Below are positions 19,911 to 31,024 of a stretch of DNA of 64,000 bases, piece after piece. Numbering within the stretch: the first letter of the stretch is position 1; the number at the start of each line of letters is the position of its first letter. The notes beneath the pieces are model-generated. The model did no database searches and was not told where the DNA came from. It saw nothing but the letters and a program-made list of their open reading frames with translations. A program made the translations under genes and the position numbers. Origin of the DNA: Macrostomum hystrix (taxonomy: Eukaryota; Platyhelminthes; Macrostomidae); assembly GCA_950097015.1 (NCBI GenBank), contig CATNEN010000002.1, positions 8,757,501 to 8,821,500 of the forward strand, read 5' to 3'.

Positions 19911-22900
19911 ATGATCAAGAGCCGCTCAGCCTTCAACATGCCGAGCAGCCGGCCCAGGAGAAGTGAGTTCTTGTTTGAGCATTGTTTTTAGTATTCTAGT
20001 TGGCGTACTGTGGGCTCACGGTTCATTAAACTGTTTGCTAATCTGGTGAATGCAGAAACTTAAACGATCACACCTGCTGTGAGAGTCAGAGAGAGTCAGA
20101 GAGTCAGAGAGTCAGAGAGTCAGAGAGTCAGAGAGTTAGAGAGCCAGAGAGTCAGAGAGTCAGAGAGTCAGAGAGTCAGAGAGTCAGAGAGTCAGAGAGT
20201 CAGAGAGTCAGAAAATCTGAGAGAGTCAGAGAGTCCGAGAGTCCGAGAGTCAGAGAGTCAGAAAATCAGAGAGAGCCAGTGAGCCAGAGAGTCAGGTAGT
20301 CGGCACCCTTGGAAGCAGCCACTGAAGCACCACCGCCAACGCCAATCTCTGCAGTCTGGCTGAACGGAGTCGGCGCCCAGAACGGCAGTGGCAAGGAGGA
20401 GGAGCTGCGCAAGTCGCTGCCCTACTGCGACACGGAGACCGGCACCAAGAACCGAGGTTCGAATCCTGCTGCACAGCTTTTATACCTTTTCTGATCGTTT
20501 CGTGTAATTAAAAAATTACAAATTATGAAATTACATTTTCGCCTACGCATTTGACCTGTTCTGAATTGCAGTGGTCGAGAGGGACCCCATCGCTGGCCTG
20601 GGTCTCCTGGGCAAGGAGTATGACCCGTTCCTGGAGACTCGACAGAGCAGCACGCCAAGGACAGCCAGAGACCGCGGTGAGCTGCGGGTGGACTGACGGG
20701 AGATTGGAGTCTGAGAGACGAGAGTCAGAGAGAAGAGAGTCAGAGAGAAGAGAGTCAGAGAGAAGACAGTCAGAGAGAAGACAGTCAGAGAGACGAGAGT
20801 CAGAGAGAAGAGAGTCAGAGAGAAGAGAGTCAGAGAGACGAGAGTCAGAGAGAAGACAGTCAGAGAGAAGAGAGTCAGAGAGACGAGAGTCAGAGAGACG
20901 AGAGTCAGAGAGAAGAGAGTCAGAGAGAAGACAGTCAGAGAGAAGACAGTCAGAGAGAAGACAGTCAGAGAGACGAGAGTCAGAGAGAAGACAGTCAGAG
21001 AGAAGACAGTCAGAGAGAAGAGAGTCAGAGAGAAGAGAGTCAGAGAGAAGACAGTCAGAGAGAAGACAGTCAGAGAGAAGACAGTCAGAGAGAAGACAGT
21101 CAGAGAGAAGACAGTCAGAGAGAAGACAGTCAGAGAGAAGACAGTCAGAGAGAAGACAGTCAGAGAGAAGACAGTCAGAGAGAAGACAGTCAGAGAGAAG
21201 ACAGTCAGAGAGAAGACAGTCAGAGAGAAGACAGTCAGAGAGAAGACAGTCAGAGAGAAGACAGTCAGAGAGAAGACAGTCAGAGAGAAGAGAGTCAGAA
21301 GGAGATGATTCAGGACGTCAAGCTCAGTAATGGCTGAATCAGAGAGTCGGAGACCATCTCAAAGCCGGAGAGACTAGCTTCAAGGCGCCTGTTGCGCACG
21401 CAGACTCGAGCCGGAATCCAATTCTCGGCGAGGGCAACCTCGGCCAGGAGGTGAATCTGTTCAACCGGCCAGACGGATACAAGAGCAACAGAAAGAGTGA
21501 GTTGCTAAGGCAGAGGAGAGACGTAAGAAAAAAGGGGATGAGACAGAGAGGGAGAGATTGGGATGTAGAAAAGGAGAGGACATGCTGTACTGTGATGGGA
21601 TCTAGCATGGAGCTCTGAATGAGAGACAACTCCCCGCCAAACCCCCATTTTCCGGACCAGTGTATGCTGAGAGAGACCTTCGAATATCCTATCTGCCCAG
21701 TGCATTTTCGGGACAGCCAGTCAGCCTACACTGGTCTGGCTCTCCCAGTTTCTGACTCAAGCTACAGGGGCAGGGGCATAGAGTAGTGGGAGAAGTCTAA
21801 CAAGCATCAGGGACCTCTGCCGCATCCGCAGGCCGCAATCCGCTTCAACCGGAGCCGCAAAGCGCCGATGACGACAAACTGCGGCCCCGCGGACGACCCG
21901 GCAAAGTCAGCATTCACCAAGGTGAGCAGCGCTTAACCTTAGGCAGTCAAAATAGTGAAGGAGTTGCTGAGCCGTTTCCATGCTTAATTTATTCTCTACC
22001 GCTTCATTTCTAATCAGTATTTTGCTACAACAATGGTCCAGGCCAGACCGTGGGACTGGGGGGGGGCATTTTATTGCGGCACAATTTCCACATCACTGAA
22101 ATTTACTGGCTAGCGAGGGCAGCTGCGAATTTGGCCAGTCTGTTTTTCCTACTTAATTTGCTACCGTTGCAATGATTTGTTTCGTTTGCTTTAGAAGCGA
22201 ATATAAAAAAGCACACTGGACTCATGCGTGCTTTGCTACGCATTGCGTTATCCTCGTGCAAGTTTTGTGAAATTTTCTTCTAAATTTCTGCTTCTCATTG
22301 CTGGTACAGCTGAGACCGCATTATGTAAATTATTCAGGCCCGTTGCCTTATAAGCGAGCAGTTTGGGACAGTGCTTGACGAAGGGATTATGCTAATTTGA
22401 CATGCCTTTCCGTCACTTGGGCGAAGTTTGTTTATCTGTTTTATCTGGCGTGGTAAAATACATTCTCGGTCAATAGCACTGAGGTATGTATATTATCAGC
22501 TGCTTGAATCATACTGCAGGCCTAGAAACAGAATTCTTGGCTACTTCTCTATCCAAACCTGTGCGCATAACAAATAAGTCGAGCAACTGTTTTGAGCACA
22601 CCCCCACACTCCCAACCCCGACTTGACACCTCAAGCTAACACACACCCCCACACTCCCAACCCCGACTTGACACCTCAAGCTAACACACACCCCACACTC
22701 CCAACCCCGACTTGACACCTCAAGCTAACACACACCCCACACTCCCAACCCCGACTTGACACCTCAAGCTAACACACACCCCACACTCCCAACCCCGACT
22801 TGACACCTCAAGCTAGCACACACCCCCACACTCCCAACCCCGACTTGACACCTCAAGCTAACACACACCCCACACTCCCAACCCCGACTTGACACCTCAA

Positions 22901-25900
22901 GCTAGCACACACCCCCACACTCCCAACCCCGACTTGACACCTCAAGCTAACACACACCCCCACACTCCCAACCCCGACTTGACACCTCAAGCTAGCACAC
23001 ACCCCCACACTCCCAACCCCGACTTGACACCTCAAGCGAACACACACCCCCACACTCCCAACCCCGACTTGACACCTCAAGCTAACACACACCCCACACT
23101 CCCAACCCCGACTTGACACCTCAAGCTAGCACACACCCCACACTCCCAACCCCGACTTGACACCTCAAGCTAGCACACACCCCACACTCCCAACCCCGAC
23201 TTGACACCTCAAGCTAGCACACACCCCCACACTCCCAACCCCGACTTGACACCTCAAGCTAACACACACCCCACACTCCCAACCCCGACTTGACACCTCA
23301 AGCTAGCACACACCCCCACACTCCCAACCCCGACTTGACACCTCAAGCTAACACACACCCCCACACTCCCAACCCCGACTTGACACCTCAAGCTAGCACA
23401 CACCCCAACACTCCCAACCCCGACTTGACACCTCAAGCTAACACACACCCCACACTCCCAACCCCGACTTGACACCTCAAGCTAGCACACACCCCACACT
23501 CCCAACCCCGACTTGACACCTAAAGCTAACACACACCCCACACTCCCAACCCCGACTTGACACCTCAAGCTAGCACACACCCCCATACCCCCACCCCCCG
23601 ACTTGACACCTCTAGCTAGTCCACACTCCAGACCCCAGCTACAATTTAAGAAACCGAGTGCAAGTCCAGGACAAGCCTGACGACAAGCCTCCCCCTTTAA
23701 TTTTTTCAGCTCAGCGAGATCCGATCTCCGGTCGCGGCGAGTTCGGTCGCGAGTGGGACCCGGTGCACAAGTACGCCGGACGGCCCAGACCCTGGCATCA
23801 GCGCGCAGCGGACGGTGAGTCTCGGCCATAGACTATGCGATATTTTGCCGCCGCGGACACCCCGGGTCACGAGATTTCTAATCTCAGCAAGCTGCGCCCC
23901 CCCCGAAATCTCGCACTCGCCAGATCCCCGCTATTACAAGTTCAGCGAGAGGCCCTCGGTGTCCAAAACTGATCAGAAGTACATTTTCGGCTACTATGGT
24001 ACAGGCTAAATCGATGAAGTCCACACTTCCCATTGTTCATTATATATTTTTTCATTTAATCTTCTCGTTTTTTGCGAAAAGCATGAGTCAGTTTTCAGAG
24101 TCTTCGTTTCGCTCATTGGAGTCGTGTTTTGCATGCCGTTTCACTGCAGGCTAATGAGATTTCCTACATGTAGCGGTTTTGCGCTACTAAAAGCTCACCA
24201 GCCGGCTTTCCTAGGCCAAAATGTTGTCTGGTATTTGTGTCTCATCGACTCATTTGCAGCGAGGAAATTTAGCTTGAAATGAATTGTTTCTTTGTATTTG
24301 TTTTGTTTCATTTTTCATATCTTACTAAAATTTAACTTGAATTGCTACTGACAGTCAGAGAGTAGTGTACTGCGCATATACAATGCATGATTTAAAAACG
24401 ATTAATTCTCGCAGCCAAGCGCGGCGGCCGCTGCAACCCGCTGACCGGCGAGGACGCCAAGACTTTCGACATCAACCAGGAGCTGCGTCGAACGCCTAGG
24501 AAGGGAATGAGTGAGTTTCGCTAGCCAAACTTTGACAGTTTGCAATATACTACTCGTAATATATTGCAAAGTAGCCTATATTGCGCATTGGTAAATTTCG
24601 CTCACCACAGAAAAAAGTAACCCAGTGACTGGCGAGAACTGCGAAAGTTTCACTGTGTCAGACAAGATGAATGAAAAGAACGTAAAAACTGGCGCCAGAA
24701 AGACTGCCCGGGGTGAGTCAGATTTGAAGCTGGCACTCGGAATCTGTCTCTCAGAACCTGTCACTAGGAATCTGTCACTCAGAAAGTGTAACACAGAATG
24801 TGTCACTCGGAATCTGTCACCCGGAATGTGTCACACAGAACCTGTCACTCGGAATGTGTCACTCGGAATGTATCACTCAGAATGTGTCACTCATAATGTG
24901 TCACTCAAAATCTGTCACTCAAAATCTGTTACTCGGAATCTGTCACTCGAAATCTGTCACTCAAAATCTGTCACTCAAAATCTGTCACTCAAAATCTGTC
25001 ACTCAGAATCTGTCACTCGAAATCCGTCAATTAGAATGTGTCACTCGGAATCTGTCACTCAGAATCTGTCAATCAGCATCTGTCACGCGGAGTCTGTCAC
25101 TCAGAATATTGAAGCTGTCGCTATCTGGTAAATGTTTTAAATTCTGAGCTCTAGGTCAAGGTCAAGGTCAAGGTCACTCTATGGTTGTCTGCGACTCTTC
25201 AAACCGATGTTTTCCATTTCCAGGGGGCAACCCAGTCACCGGTGAGAACTGTAAATCCTTTGACTTCAACATCGAGTCGAAGTCGGCCGGAAGTTCGCCG
25301 AGGAAGGCGGCTGCGGGTGGCAACCCGGTGACGGGAGAAAACTGCACCGTGTACGCCTACAGCAGCGAGTTCAAGCCGAAGCCGAACAAGCCGAACGGTG
25401 AGCCAGAGCCTGATGACCGAATTATAATGACCAGAACAGCATGACTAGAATCGAATGACCGAAATAGAATGACCAAAACAGCATGACTAGAATCGAATGA
25501 CCGAAATAGAATGACCAGAACAGCATGACTAGAATCGAATAACCAAAATATAATGACAAGAACAGCATGACTAGAATCGAATGACCAAAATATAATGACA
25601 AGAACAGCATGACTAGAATCGAATGACCAAAATAGAATGACCAGAACAGCATGACTAGAATTAAATGACCTATAGCCAAAATAAATAACCTGAATCAGAG
25701 TTTTATGGCTTTACACTTTCTGTGTTCGATCATCAGCTGGTCATATGTGAAAGGTCATCTGAGTTTATAGATCAGCAGAATATTAAAAGCGGACGCTCAA
25801 ATGATGAGTTTGAGTTTGATTGACAGCGTGTTGAGTCAGTCAGTGCGAACTGACCACAGTTAGCCCTGGCCATTGTAGAGCGCAAAAATCCTTTAACTGG

Positions 25901-28431
25901 CGAGAATGTGAGCAGCTTTGTGCTCAAACTCACTGAGCGGGCCGACCAGCCGCCTAAACAGACGGAGCCCTACAGCCCGAGTATGATGAAGCTGCTGCTT
26001 GCTCAAAGCCTCTGCTGAGTCGATCAGCTCAAACTTTCCTAGCACTTACTTTCCCCCCAACCCCTATGCTCAGCTTGGAAATGGAATTTCATCTCTTTGA
26101 GAACTGTTCCGAGAGGAGCAACTTTTGAGCATTTCAGTCCAGAGGCATCTAATAGGCAAATGCATGCTGCTCCAGTGTGGCAGGATTCCTTGGTTACTGG
26201 CTGTCAGAACTTTCTCTGCATGAACAAAGCTTTTCAATTTCATTCGTCTACAGAGCGGTTAACGCGTTGGCCTGTCGCACCAAGGTCCCTGAGCTCGATT
26301 CCGCGGCGAGGCCACATTTATTTTGGGCGCAGCCGCGAAGAGAAGGCTTGGGGGCTTGTCGTGCAATTTACGTCCTTGAGGGCCTATCTCGTAGGCGCAG
26401 TGAAATGTACACTGCCTGACAATGAGAAAGTCAGGGCAGATGTACACACTGTGTGAGTGTGTGCTCAGGAGTCAGCGGAACGGCAGAATTGCCTGCTCGC
26501 TGGCTGCGGGTCCAGTGTCACCAAATGATGTGCATTGCCCGCAGCCCTCCCGCAGTTATTACTCGTAATTTTATTAATCTATCTAGACGGCTTGGTATTG
26601 GAAATTTTAACAACAGTTTAACAACAGTGTATGTCTTATTGTCTGCATGCACGCCATATTATTTCCTTTATCCCATACTTATAATACCAAAATTTATCCC
26701 ATCGCACACTCGACGCGGCTCGGTAATATCCAGGCGAGGCCAAGAACCCGCTGACCGGAGCCAACTGTCCCAGCTTCACCGTCAGCAGCGAAGACCGGCC
26801 AAAGACTGCGCCGGGAGCTCTGCAGGCGACCCGTGAGACTCCATTTTTCCTCCTTTTTCTCCCTGATCCAATTTATCTAGTTATCTACCGAGTCTAATCC
26901 GAATCTCAACCGAATTTCAACCGAATCTCAACCGAATCTTAACCGAATTTCAACCGAATCTCAACCGAATCTTAACCGAATTTCAACCGAATCTTAACCG
27001 AATCTTAACCGAATTTCAACCGAATCTTAACCGAATCTCAACCGAATTTCAACCGAATCTCAACCGAATTTCAACCGAATCTCAACCGAATCTTAACCGA
27101 ATTTCAACCGAATCTTAACCGAATTTCAACCGAATCTTAACCGAATTTCAACCGAATCTTAACCGAATTTCAACCGAATCTCAACCGAATCTCAACCGAA
27201 TCTCAACCGAATTTCAACCGAATCTCAACCGAATCTTAACCGAATTTCAACCGAATCTCAACCGAATTTCAACCGAATCTCAACCAAATCTTAACCGAAT
27301 TTCAACCGAATCTTAACCGAATCTCAAGTGAACTTCTCTCAAATCTCATTTGTATCTCAACCGAATCTATCCCATATCTCACCTGAGACTCAACTAAATC
27401 TCATCTGAAACCGATCACACCGCAACCTCACCCGAGCAGCGCGGGCCTCATCCAACCCTGTCACCGGTGAGGGCTGCCGTCACTATGTACTGTGCACTGG
27501 CGAGAAGAAAATGTCGAGCAGCCCACAGACACCACGGGAGCCGGTCAGCAACCCGCTGACTGGCAGCAACGTCCGCTGCTTCGACATCAACCAGGAGATG
27601 CGCGTCAACCGTCGGGCTACCGATGGTGAGTTCTCATTCCCTTGCTGGACATCGCTGACTCTTTGACTGTCTGACTCTCTGACTCTATGACTCTCTGAAT
27701 CTCTGGCTCTCTGACTCTCTGACTCTCTGACTCTCTGACTCTCTCTGGCTCTCTGACTCTCTGACTCTCTGGCTCTCTGACTCTCTGACTCTATGACTCT
27801 CTGACTCTCTGACTCTCTCTGGCTCTCTGACTCTCTCTGGCTCTCTCTGGCTCTCTGACTCTCTCTGACTCTCTCTGACTCTCTGACTCTCTCTGGCTCT
27901 CTCTGGCTCTCTGACTCTCTCTGACTCTCTCTGACTCTCTGACTCTCTCTGGCTCTCTGACTCTCTCTGGCTCTCTCTGGCTCTCTGACTCTCTCTGACT
28001 CTCTCTGGCTCTCTGACTCTCTGACTCTCTGGCTCTCTGACTCTCTGACTCTATGACTCTCTGACTCTCTGACTCTCTCTGGCTCTCTGACTCTCTCTGG
28101 CTCTCTCTGGCTCTCTGACTCTCTCTGACTCTCTCTGGCTCTCTGACTCTCTCTGACTCTCTCTGGCTCTCTGACTCTCTAACTCTCTGACTCTCTGACT
28201 CTCTGACTCTCTGACTCTCTGACTCTCTGACTCTCTGACCAATATTGAAAAGGCGCCAAGCCGGCTGAAAACGGACACCAAACCAACGGCCTGAGCTGCG
28301 ATGTTGCGACCGTGTCAGGTGAGACGCCGCCTTGACATTTGAATCGATGATTCCCCAGTTCAATGTACGAATTACACCTGTCAATCACCGTCGGTATTGC
28401 AGCTCGCAGCAACCCCATCACAGGAATGTGA
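19911..28431 (+). CDS. Tandem-motif protein with N-P-[VLI]-T-G-E repeats, 15 exons, 503 aa
   Basis: Exons: 19911-19962, 20355-20456, 20572-20676, 21404-21496, 21832-21921, 23710-23814, 23888-23998, 24415-24510, 24611-24712, 25224-25397, 25879-25980, 26734-26832, 27440-27625, 28253-28318, 28403-28431. Each has an AG acceptor and GT donor, every intron is phase 1, and the joined frame of 1,512 nt is open to TGA. From about residue 50 each exon carries one copy (two in 25224-25397 and in 27440-27625) of [ND]-P-[VLI]-[TSLA]-G-[ESAR]-[NGD]-x, often followed by C-x-x-[FY]-x-[VILF]. Examples are N-P-V-T-G-E-N-C-E-S-F-T-V and N-P-L-T-G-E-D-A-K-T-F-D-I-N-Q. The last exon ends S-N-P-I-T-G-M. No signal peptide or membrane segment is visible, so it is probably cytoplasmic; it is basic and low in hydrophobic residues. 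I do not recognise the family. The regular motif spacing resembles proteins that decorate filaments or microtubules, but this is inference. The last exon could instead use the GTGAGG at 28428 as a donor. Confidence 0.85.
20080..20290 (+). repeat. 8-bp tandem repeat in intron 1
   Basis: Tandem GTCAGAGA units with variants (GTTAGAGA, GTCCGAGA, GAAAATCA). It lies wholly within intron 1 of the N-P-x-T-G gene. Confidence 0.95.
20706..21300 (+). repeat. 15-bp minisatellite in intron 3
   Basis: About 40 units of AGTCAGAGAGAAGAC, with AGACG and AGAG variants on the left and homogeneous units on the right. The unit is a multiple of three and keeps an S-E-R-R-Q frame open. That frame is not the coding frame of the adjoining exon, which is left by a GTGAGC donor at 20677. 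Confidence 0.96.
22598..23600 (+). repeat. 44/45-bp minisatellite in intron 5
   Basis: About 22 units that run GACTTGACACCTCAAGCTAA then CACACACCCCCACACTCCCA then ACCCC. Length is 44 or 45 bp according to four or five C in one run. AGCTAAC and AGCTAGC variants partly alternate. It lies within the 1.8-kb intron 5; the rest of that intron (21922-22597) is unique. Confidence 0.96.
24735..25105 (+). repeat. 14-bp minisatellite in intron 8
   Basis: About 26 units of TCTGTCACTCAGAA (14 bp) with GGAA, AAAA and GTGT variants, followed near 25155 by a few AGGTCA hexamer copies. Confidence 0.95.
25416..25680 (+). repeat. 42-bp minisatellite in intron 9
   Basis: About six units of a 42-bp repeat containing CGAATGACCAAAATAGAATG and ACCAGAACAGCATGACTAG. 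Confidence 0.94.
26246..26555 (+). mobile_element. tRNA-derived SINE, plus strand, copy 3 (in intron 10)
   Basis: It starts ACAGAGCGGTTAACGCGTTG (A-box region) and has GAGCTCGATTCC (B box). It then continues GGGCTTGTCGTGCAATTTAC, GTGTGCTCAGGAGTCAGCGG and CTGCGGGTCCAGTGTCACC in the same order as the copy at 8172-8533. It is sense-oriented inside intron 10 of the N-P-x-T-G gene. Confidence 0.9.
26895..27340 (+). repeat. 11-bp minisatellite in intron 11
   Basis: About 40 units of CCGAATCTCAA, CCGAATTTCAA or CCGAATCTTAA. The three unit types are interleaved, giving a 22- or 33-bp superstructure in places. Confidence 0.96.
27653..28241 (+). repeat. 8-bp pyrimidine-rich tandem repeat in intron 12
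   Basis: TGACTCTC units interleaved with TGGCTCTC and extra CT dinucleotides, reaching almost to the exon at 28253. It supplies that exon's pyrimidine tract. Its reverse complement resembles the intron 1 repeat (GTCAGAGA), so the two arrays are inverted relatives. Confidence 0.96.
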
Positions 28432-28786
28432 GGCCTTCACGGATAGCTGAAGCTGGGTGACGCACGGTTGACTCACGAAGCAGCTCACGGACAGCTCACC
28501 TTATCGACAATTGCAGCCCTGTCTCTGAAGTCCTCAAGCTGTCATATTCTCTTTGTTCTCCTCCGCCTGCTCGTAACAAATTAAATTTCGGTGTCGCTTT
28601 TTACTATTTTACCCGTTTTTATTGCTTTCTAGTTCCACAGCAGCATGCAAGCTGCCGGAACTTCAACGCCGATAATCATTTTCAGCTGAAAGTCAATTTG
28701 TTTTCCTGTTGCTAACCGTTCGATTGAATCTCCGATCCAATCAGGTGCTGCCGTTTTCAAAACACCTCTTCAGCCCCGCCAATAAA
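28432..28786 (+). terminator. 3' UTR and AATAAA polyadenylation signal of the N-P-x-T-G gene
   Basis: From the stop codon the sequence is non-coding. The first AATAAA is at 28781-28786 (CCGCCAATAAAGCCGC), about 350 nt after the stop. Cleavage would be expected some 10-30 nt further on; a GT-rich element is not obvious. Confidence 0.5.
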
Positions 28787-28863
28787 GCCGCTTTATCAGT
28801 TTTTATCAGTTTTTATTGCTACTCCAGAAATCTACTGCCATCTAATCGGTGACTAGCTTTTGT

Positions 28864-29070
28864 TTAATTCTCCTTTGTTAAAACAGCAACAGTTTTGCTT
28901 TGAATTTTCTCGATTTTGCTTTCGGCGGCTTTCAGTGCCACTTTTTTTGAAGGAAATTTTCCTTGCTGCCTGAGTTGGTTCTGCTGGTGGATTTTGTTAA
29001 TTTCGTTGAATTGTTTCTTTTTTAATTCGAGAAAAAACTCATCTTGGCCATCGCGCATGTACATGTCCCG
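28864..29070 (-). CDS. Possible terminal exon, Lys/Gln-rich C-terminus
   Basis: Minus strand. After an AACAG acceptor (exon starts at 29070) the frame reads R-D-M-Y-M-R-D-G-Q-D-E-F-F-L-E-L-K-K-K and runs on, Lys- and Gln-rich and probably helical, to TAA at 28864. Composition and codon choice look protein-like in an otherwise A+T-rich area. It would be the last exon of a minus-strand gene convergent with the N-P-x-T-G gene, or a small 66-aa protein starting at 29064. No upstream exon was found, and I do not recognise it. Confidence 0.35.
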   Translation of the reverse strand, partial: RDMYMRDGQDEFFLELKKKQFNEINKIHQQNQLRQQGKFPSKKVALKAAESKIEKIQSKTVAVLTKEN

Positions 29071-30881
29071 CTGTTACTGCGTACTCTGCCTTGCATACTG
29101 TAACTTTTTATTAACTTGTGTAGTAGAAAAAAAACAAAAAAGTTGCATTGCGGGATAGTTAGAAATTCTGTTGAAAACTGTGCGCAATTCTGAGTCATAT
29201 TAATGATTTCCGCTCTGTAAAAGTACATTCTGCTCATCCCTGATTCGCGCGAAATCTTAATAAATATTGACTACCCTCTTCCAAGCTGACGGCTTGTCTG
29301 AACAGAATTTTCCTGGAATTGATTTTCCGCTGCAAACTCCAACTTGCCTACTGCCAGTAGGGTAGTTGGATAGCTGAGAGCGAGTAATAGGAAAATTTGC
29401 TTACTGACAGAAATATTTACAAAATTGGTACGCTGGAGCTGAGAGAAGTGAATGGAGTGAGAGATTCAGGTGACAGAAAATCTCGGGTAATGAAACCAGT
29501 AAGTGTTAGCGGTATTTTCAAAACCGAACGCATTTTTGAGTTCGTTCTCAATGAGAACAGATTGATAGAAATTTCAATTTTATTTTGATAAAAATTAGTC
29601 AGGCTTCGAGATTTTCCAGGCGATCGGTTGAATATTTTAGGAGATACGGAACAAAAATAATAATTTGGGTATATGAAATACCCCTTGGTGTTTCTCCGGT
29701 TAACTGGATCACTCATCGGAGCCTCCTAAACTTCGCGGTGAAACTTCAACCCAACGATTCGCTACACTTTTGTTTGAGTGTACAAATTGGAATATGAAAT
29801 TTTGAAATTCGAAGCCTCTTAAGGCCGCATATTTGTCACAGTGCCGCGGAGTTTATTTAACAAATTAGTTTCCTACTTTCTCAGAGCACCAGAAAAGTCA
29901 AACACTTTGCAAACCGCTTATTTTCATAGTTACGCATGCGCGCAGTTTTTGTTGTTGAAATAATTTTCTATGCATGACTCTAACTCGCGCAAGCCTCCGA
30001 AGTGGCAGATCGCTACATTTCACTCGTGGAGTAACGATTTAGGCTGGTGTAGCTGCTCATTCACTCGCAGACTTGCCAAAGCTACTCAGCTGCAGTAGTG
30101 TGTGAGGCTCTAGCCCTGCAGCGATTTCTCTGTGACTTATCCCAATAAATTGCATAGCCAATCAACACTGAGTCAAAACCTGAGCAAGGTGCAGACTTAC
30201 ATAATTTCATCCGGCCTTCTTAATTATTTGCTGTAATTAAATTTTCAATGCAATTAATCTGGGACTGTGGCTACAGTCAGCACAGTCGGGCATGGACACT
30301 CTCGGCTTATGCGCTGACACGGAGGGCCGCTTTTGTCGGCTCGTTCTCAGCCTCAGGGGCCGGCCCCGCCCCCCACCCCGGGGCTGTAACACTGGATAAT
30401 TGCTTTGTAATGCTATTAGCGGGCCTGCGCGTACGGGGCCAGTTCGTGTTTCACTCACTCAGGGCTTCCAAGAACTTCAATGGAACACTTCTTCTCGGGG
30501 CCTTCTTTGGGATTTCAAAAAAATCGTTTTAATTCATTCGATTCGAATGAGTCAGTGTGGACGAAGAGCGGTTCTGAAATTTGGTTAGGCTCCGCTTGAA
30601 ATGCGGCTGGCTCTGATTGAAGCCAATTTGTTGGCAAGTCGGACGGGAAACCTCAGCTTTATTGTCCTCGCACATGAGACCTCGCTCAAAACTAGTCAAA
30701 TATTTTTTGTATTGAGTACTGTTCTCAAAATGTCTCAAAACAGCTCACACTTACTCATCATATCGATTGTCAAGTGTCCTGATTAAATTGATTAATTCGA
30801 TTAAAATCTTGATTGCAAACTTCAAACGTCTGTCTTAAAAAATAGGAGACAAAAAGCAGCAAATCATTTCCCATCCTGCAG
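29071..30881. other. No gene seen
   Basis: Unique, mostly A+T-rich DNA, with a GC-rich patch at about 30280-30400. Short open frames only. Confidence 0.55.
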
Positions 30882-31024
30882 GCTCGGGATTTTCCCCTGG
30901 GGAGTCGCCAAAGTCTGAGTCCGCCCGAGTTCTCAAAGACTTCGAAATGGAAAAACAGCTGAAAAAATGCAAGTCGAAAAAGTCGAATTGCCAGTTCATT
31001 TATCAACTGAACACAAAATCATAA
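30882..31024 (+). CDS. Weak candidate terminal exon
   Basis: After a CCTGCAG acceptor the phase-1 frame reads S-G-F-S-P-G-E-S-P-K-S-E-S-A-R-V-L-K-D-F onward with Lys-rich sequence to TAA at 31022-31024 (46 codons after the split codon). The phase matches the introns of the N-P-x-T-G gene, but no linking exon is seen. It could be chance. Confidence 0.2.

Noticed and set aside
20551-21330. 259-codon S-E-R-R-rich frame that resembles an Arg-rich splicing-factor tail
   Set aside because: It starts inside exon 3 of the motif gene in the wrong frame and then reads the intron 3 array. The exon's own frame ends at a consensus donor at 20677.
17385-29690. Shared motif GGTTGAATATTTTG ... GAAATACCCC at about 17385-17420 and 29620-29690
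   Set aside because: It is possibly an old dispersed repeat, but the match is short and interrupted, too weak to annotate without a genome-wide search.
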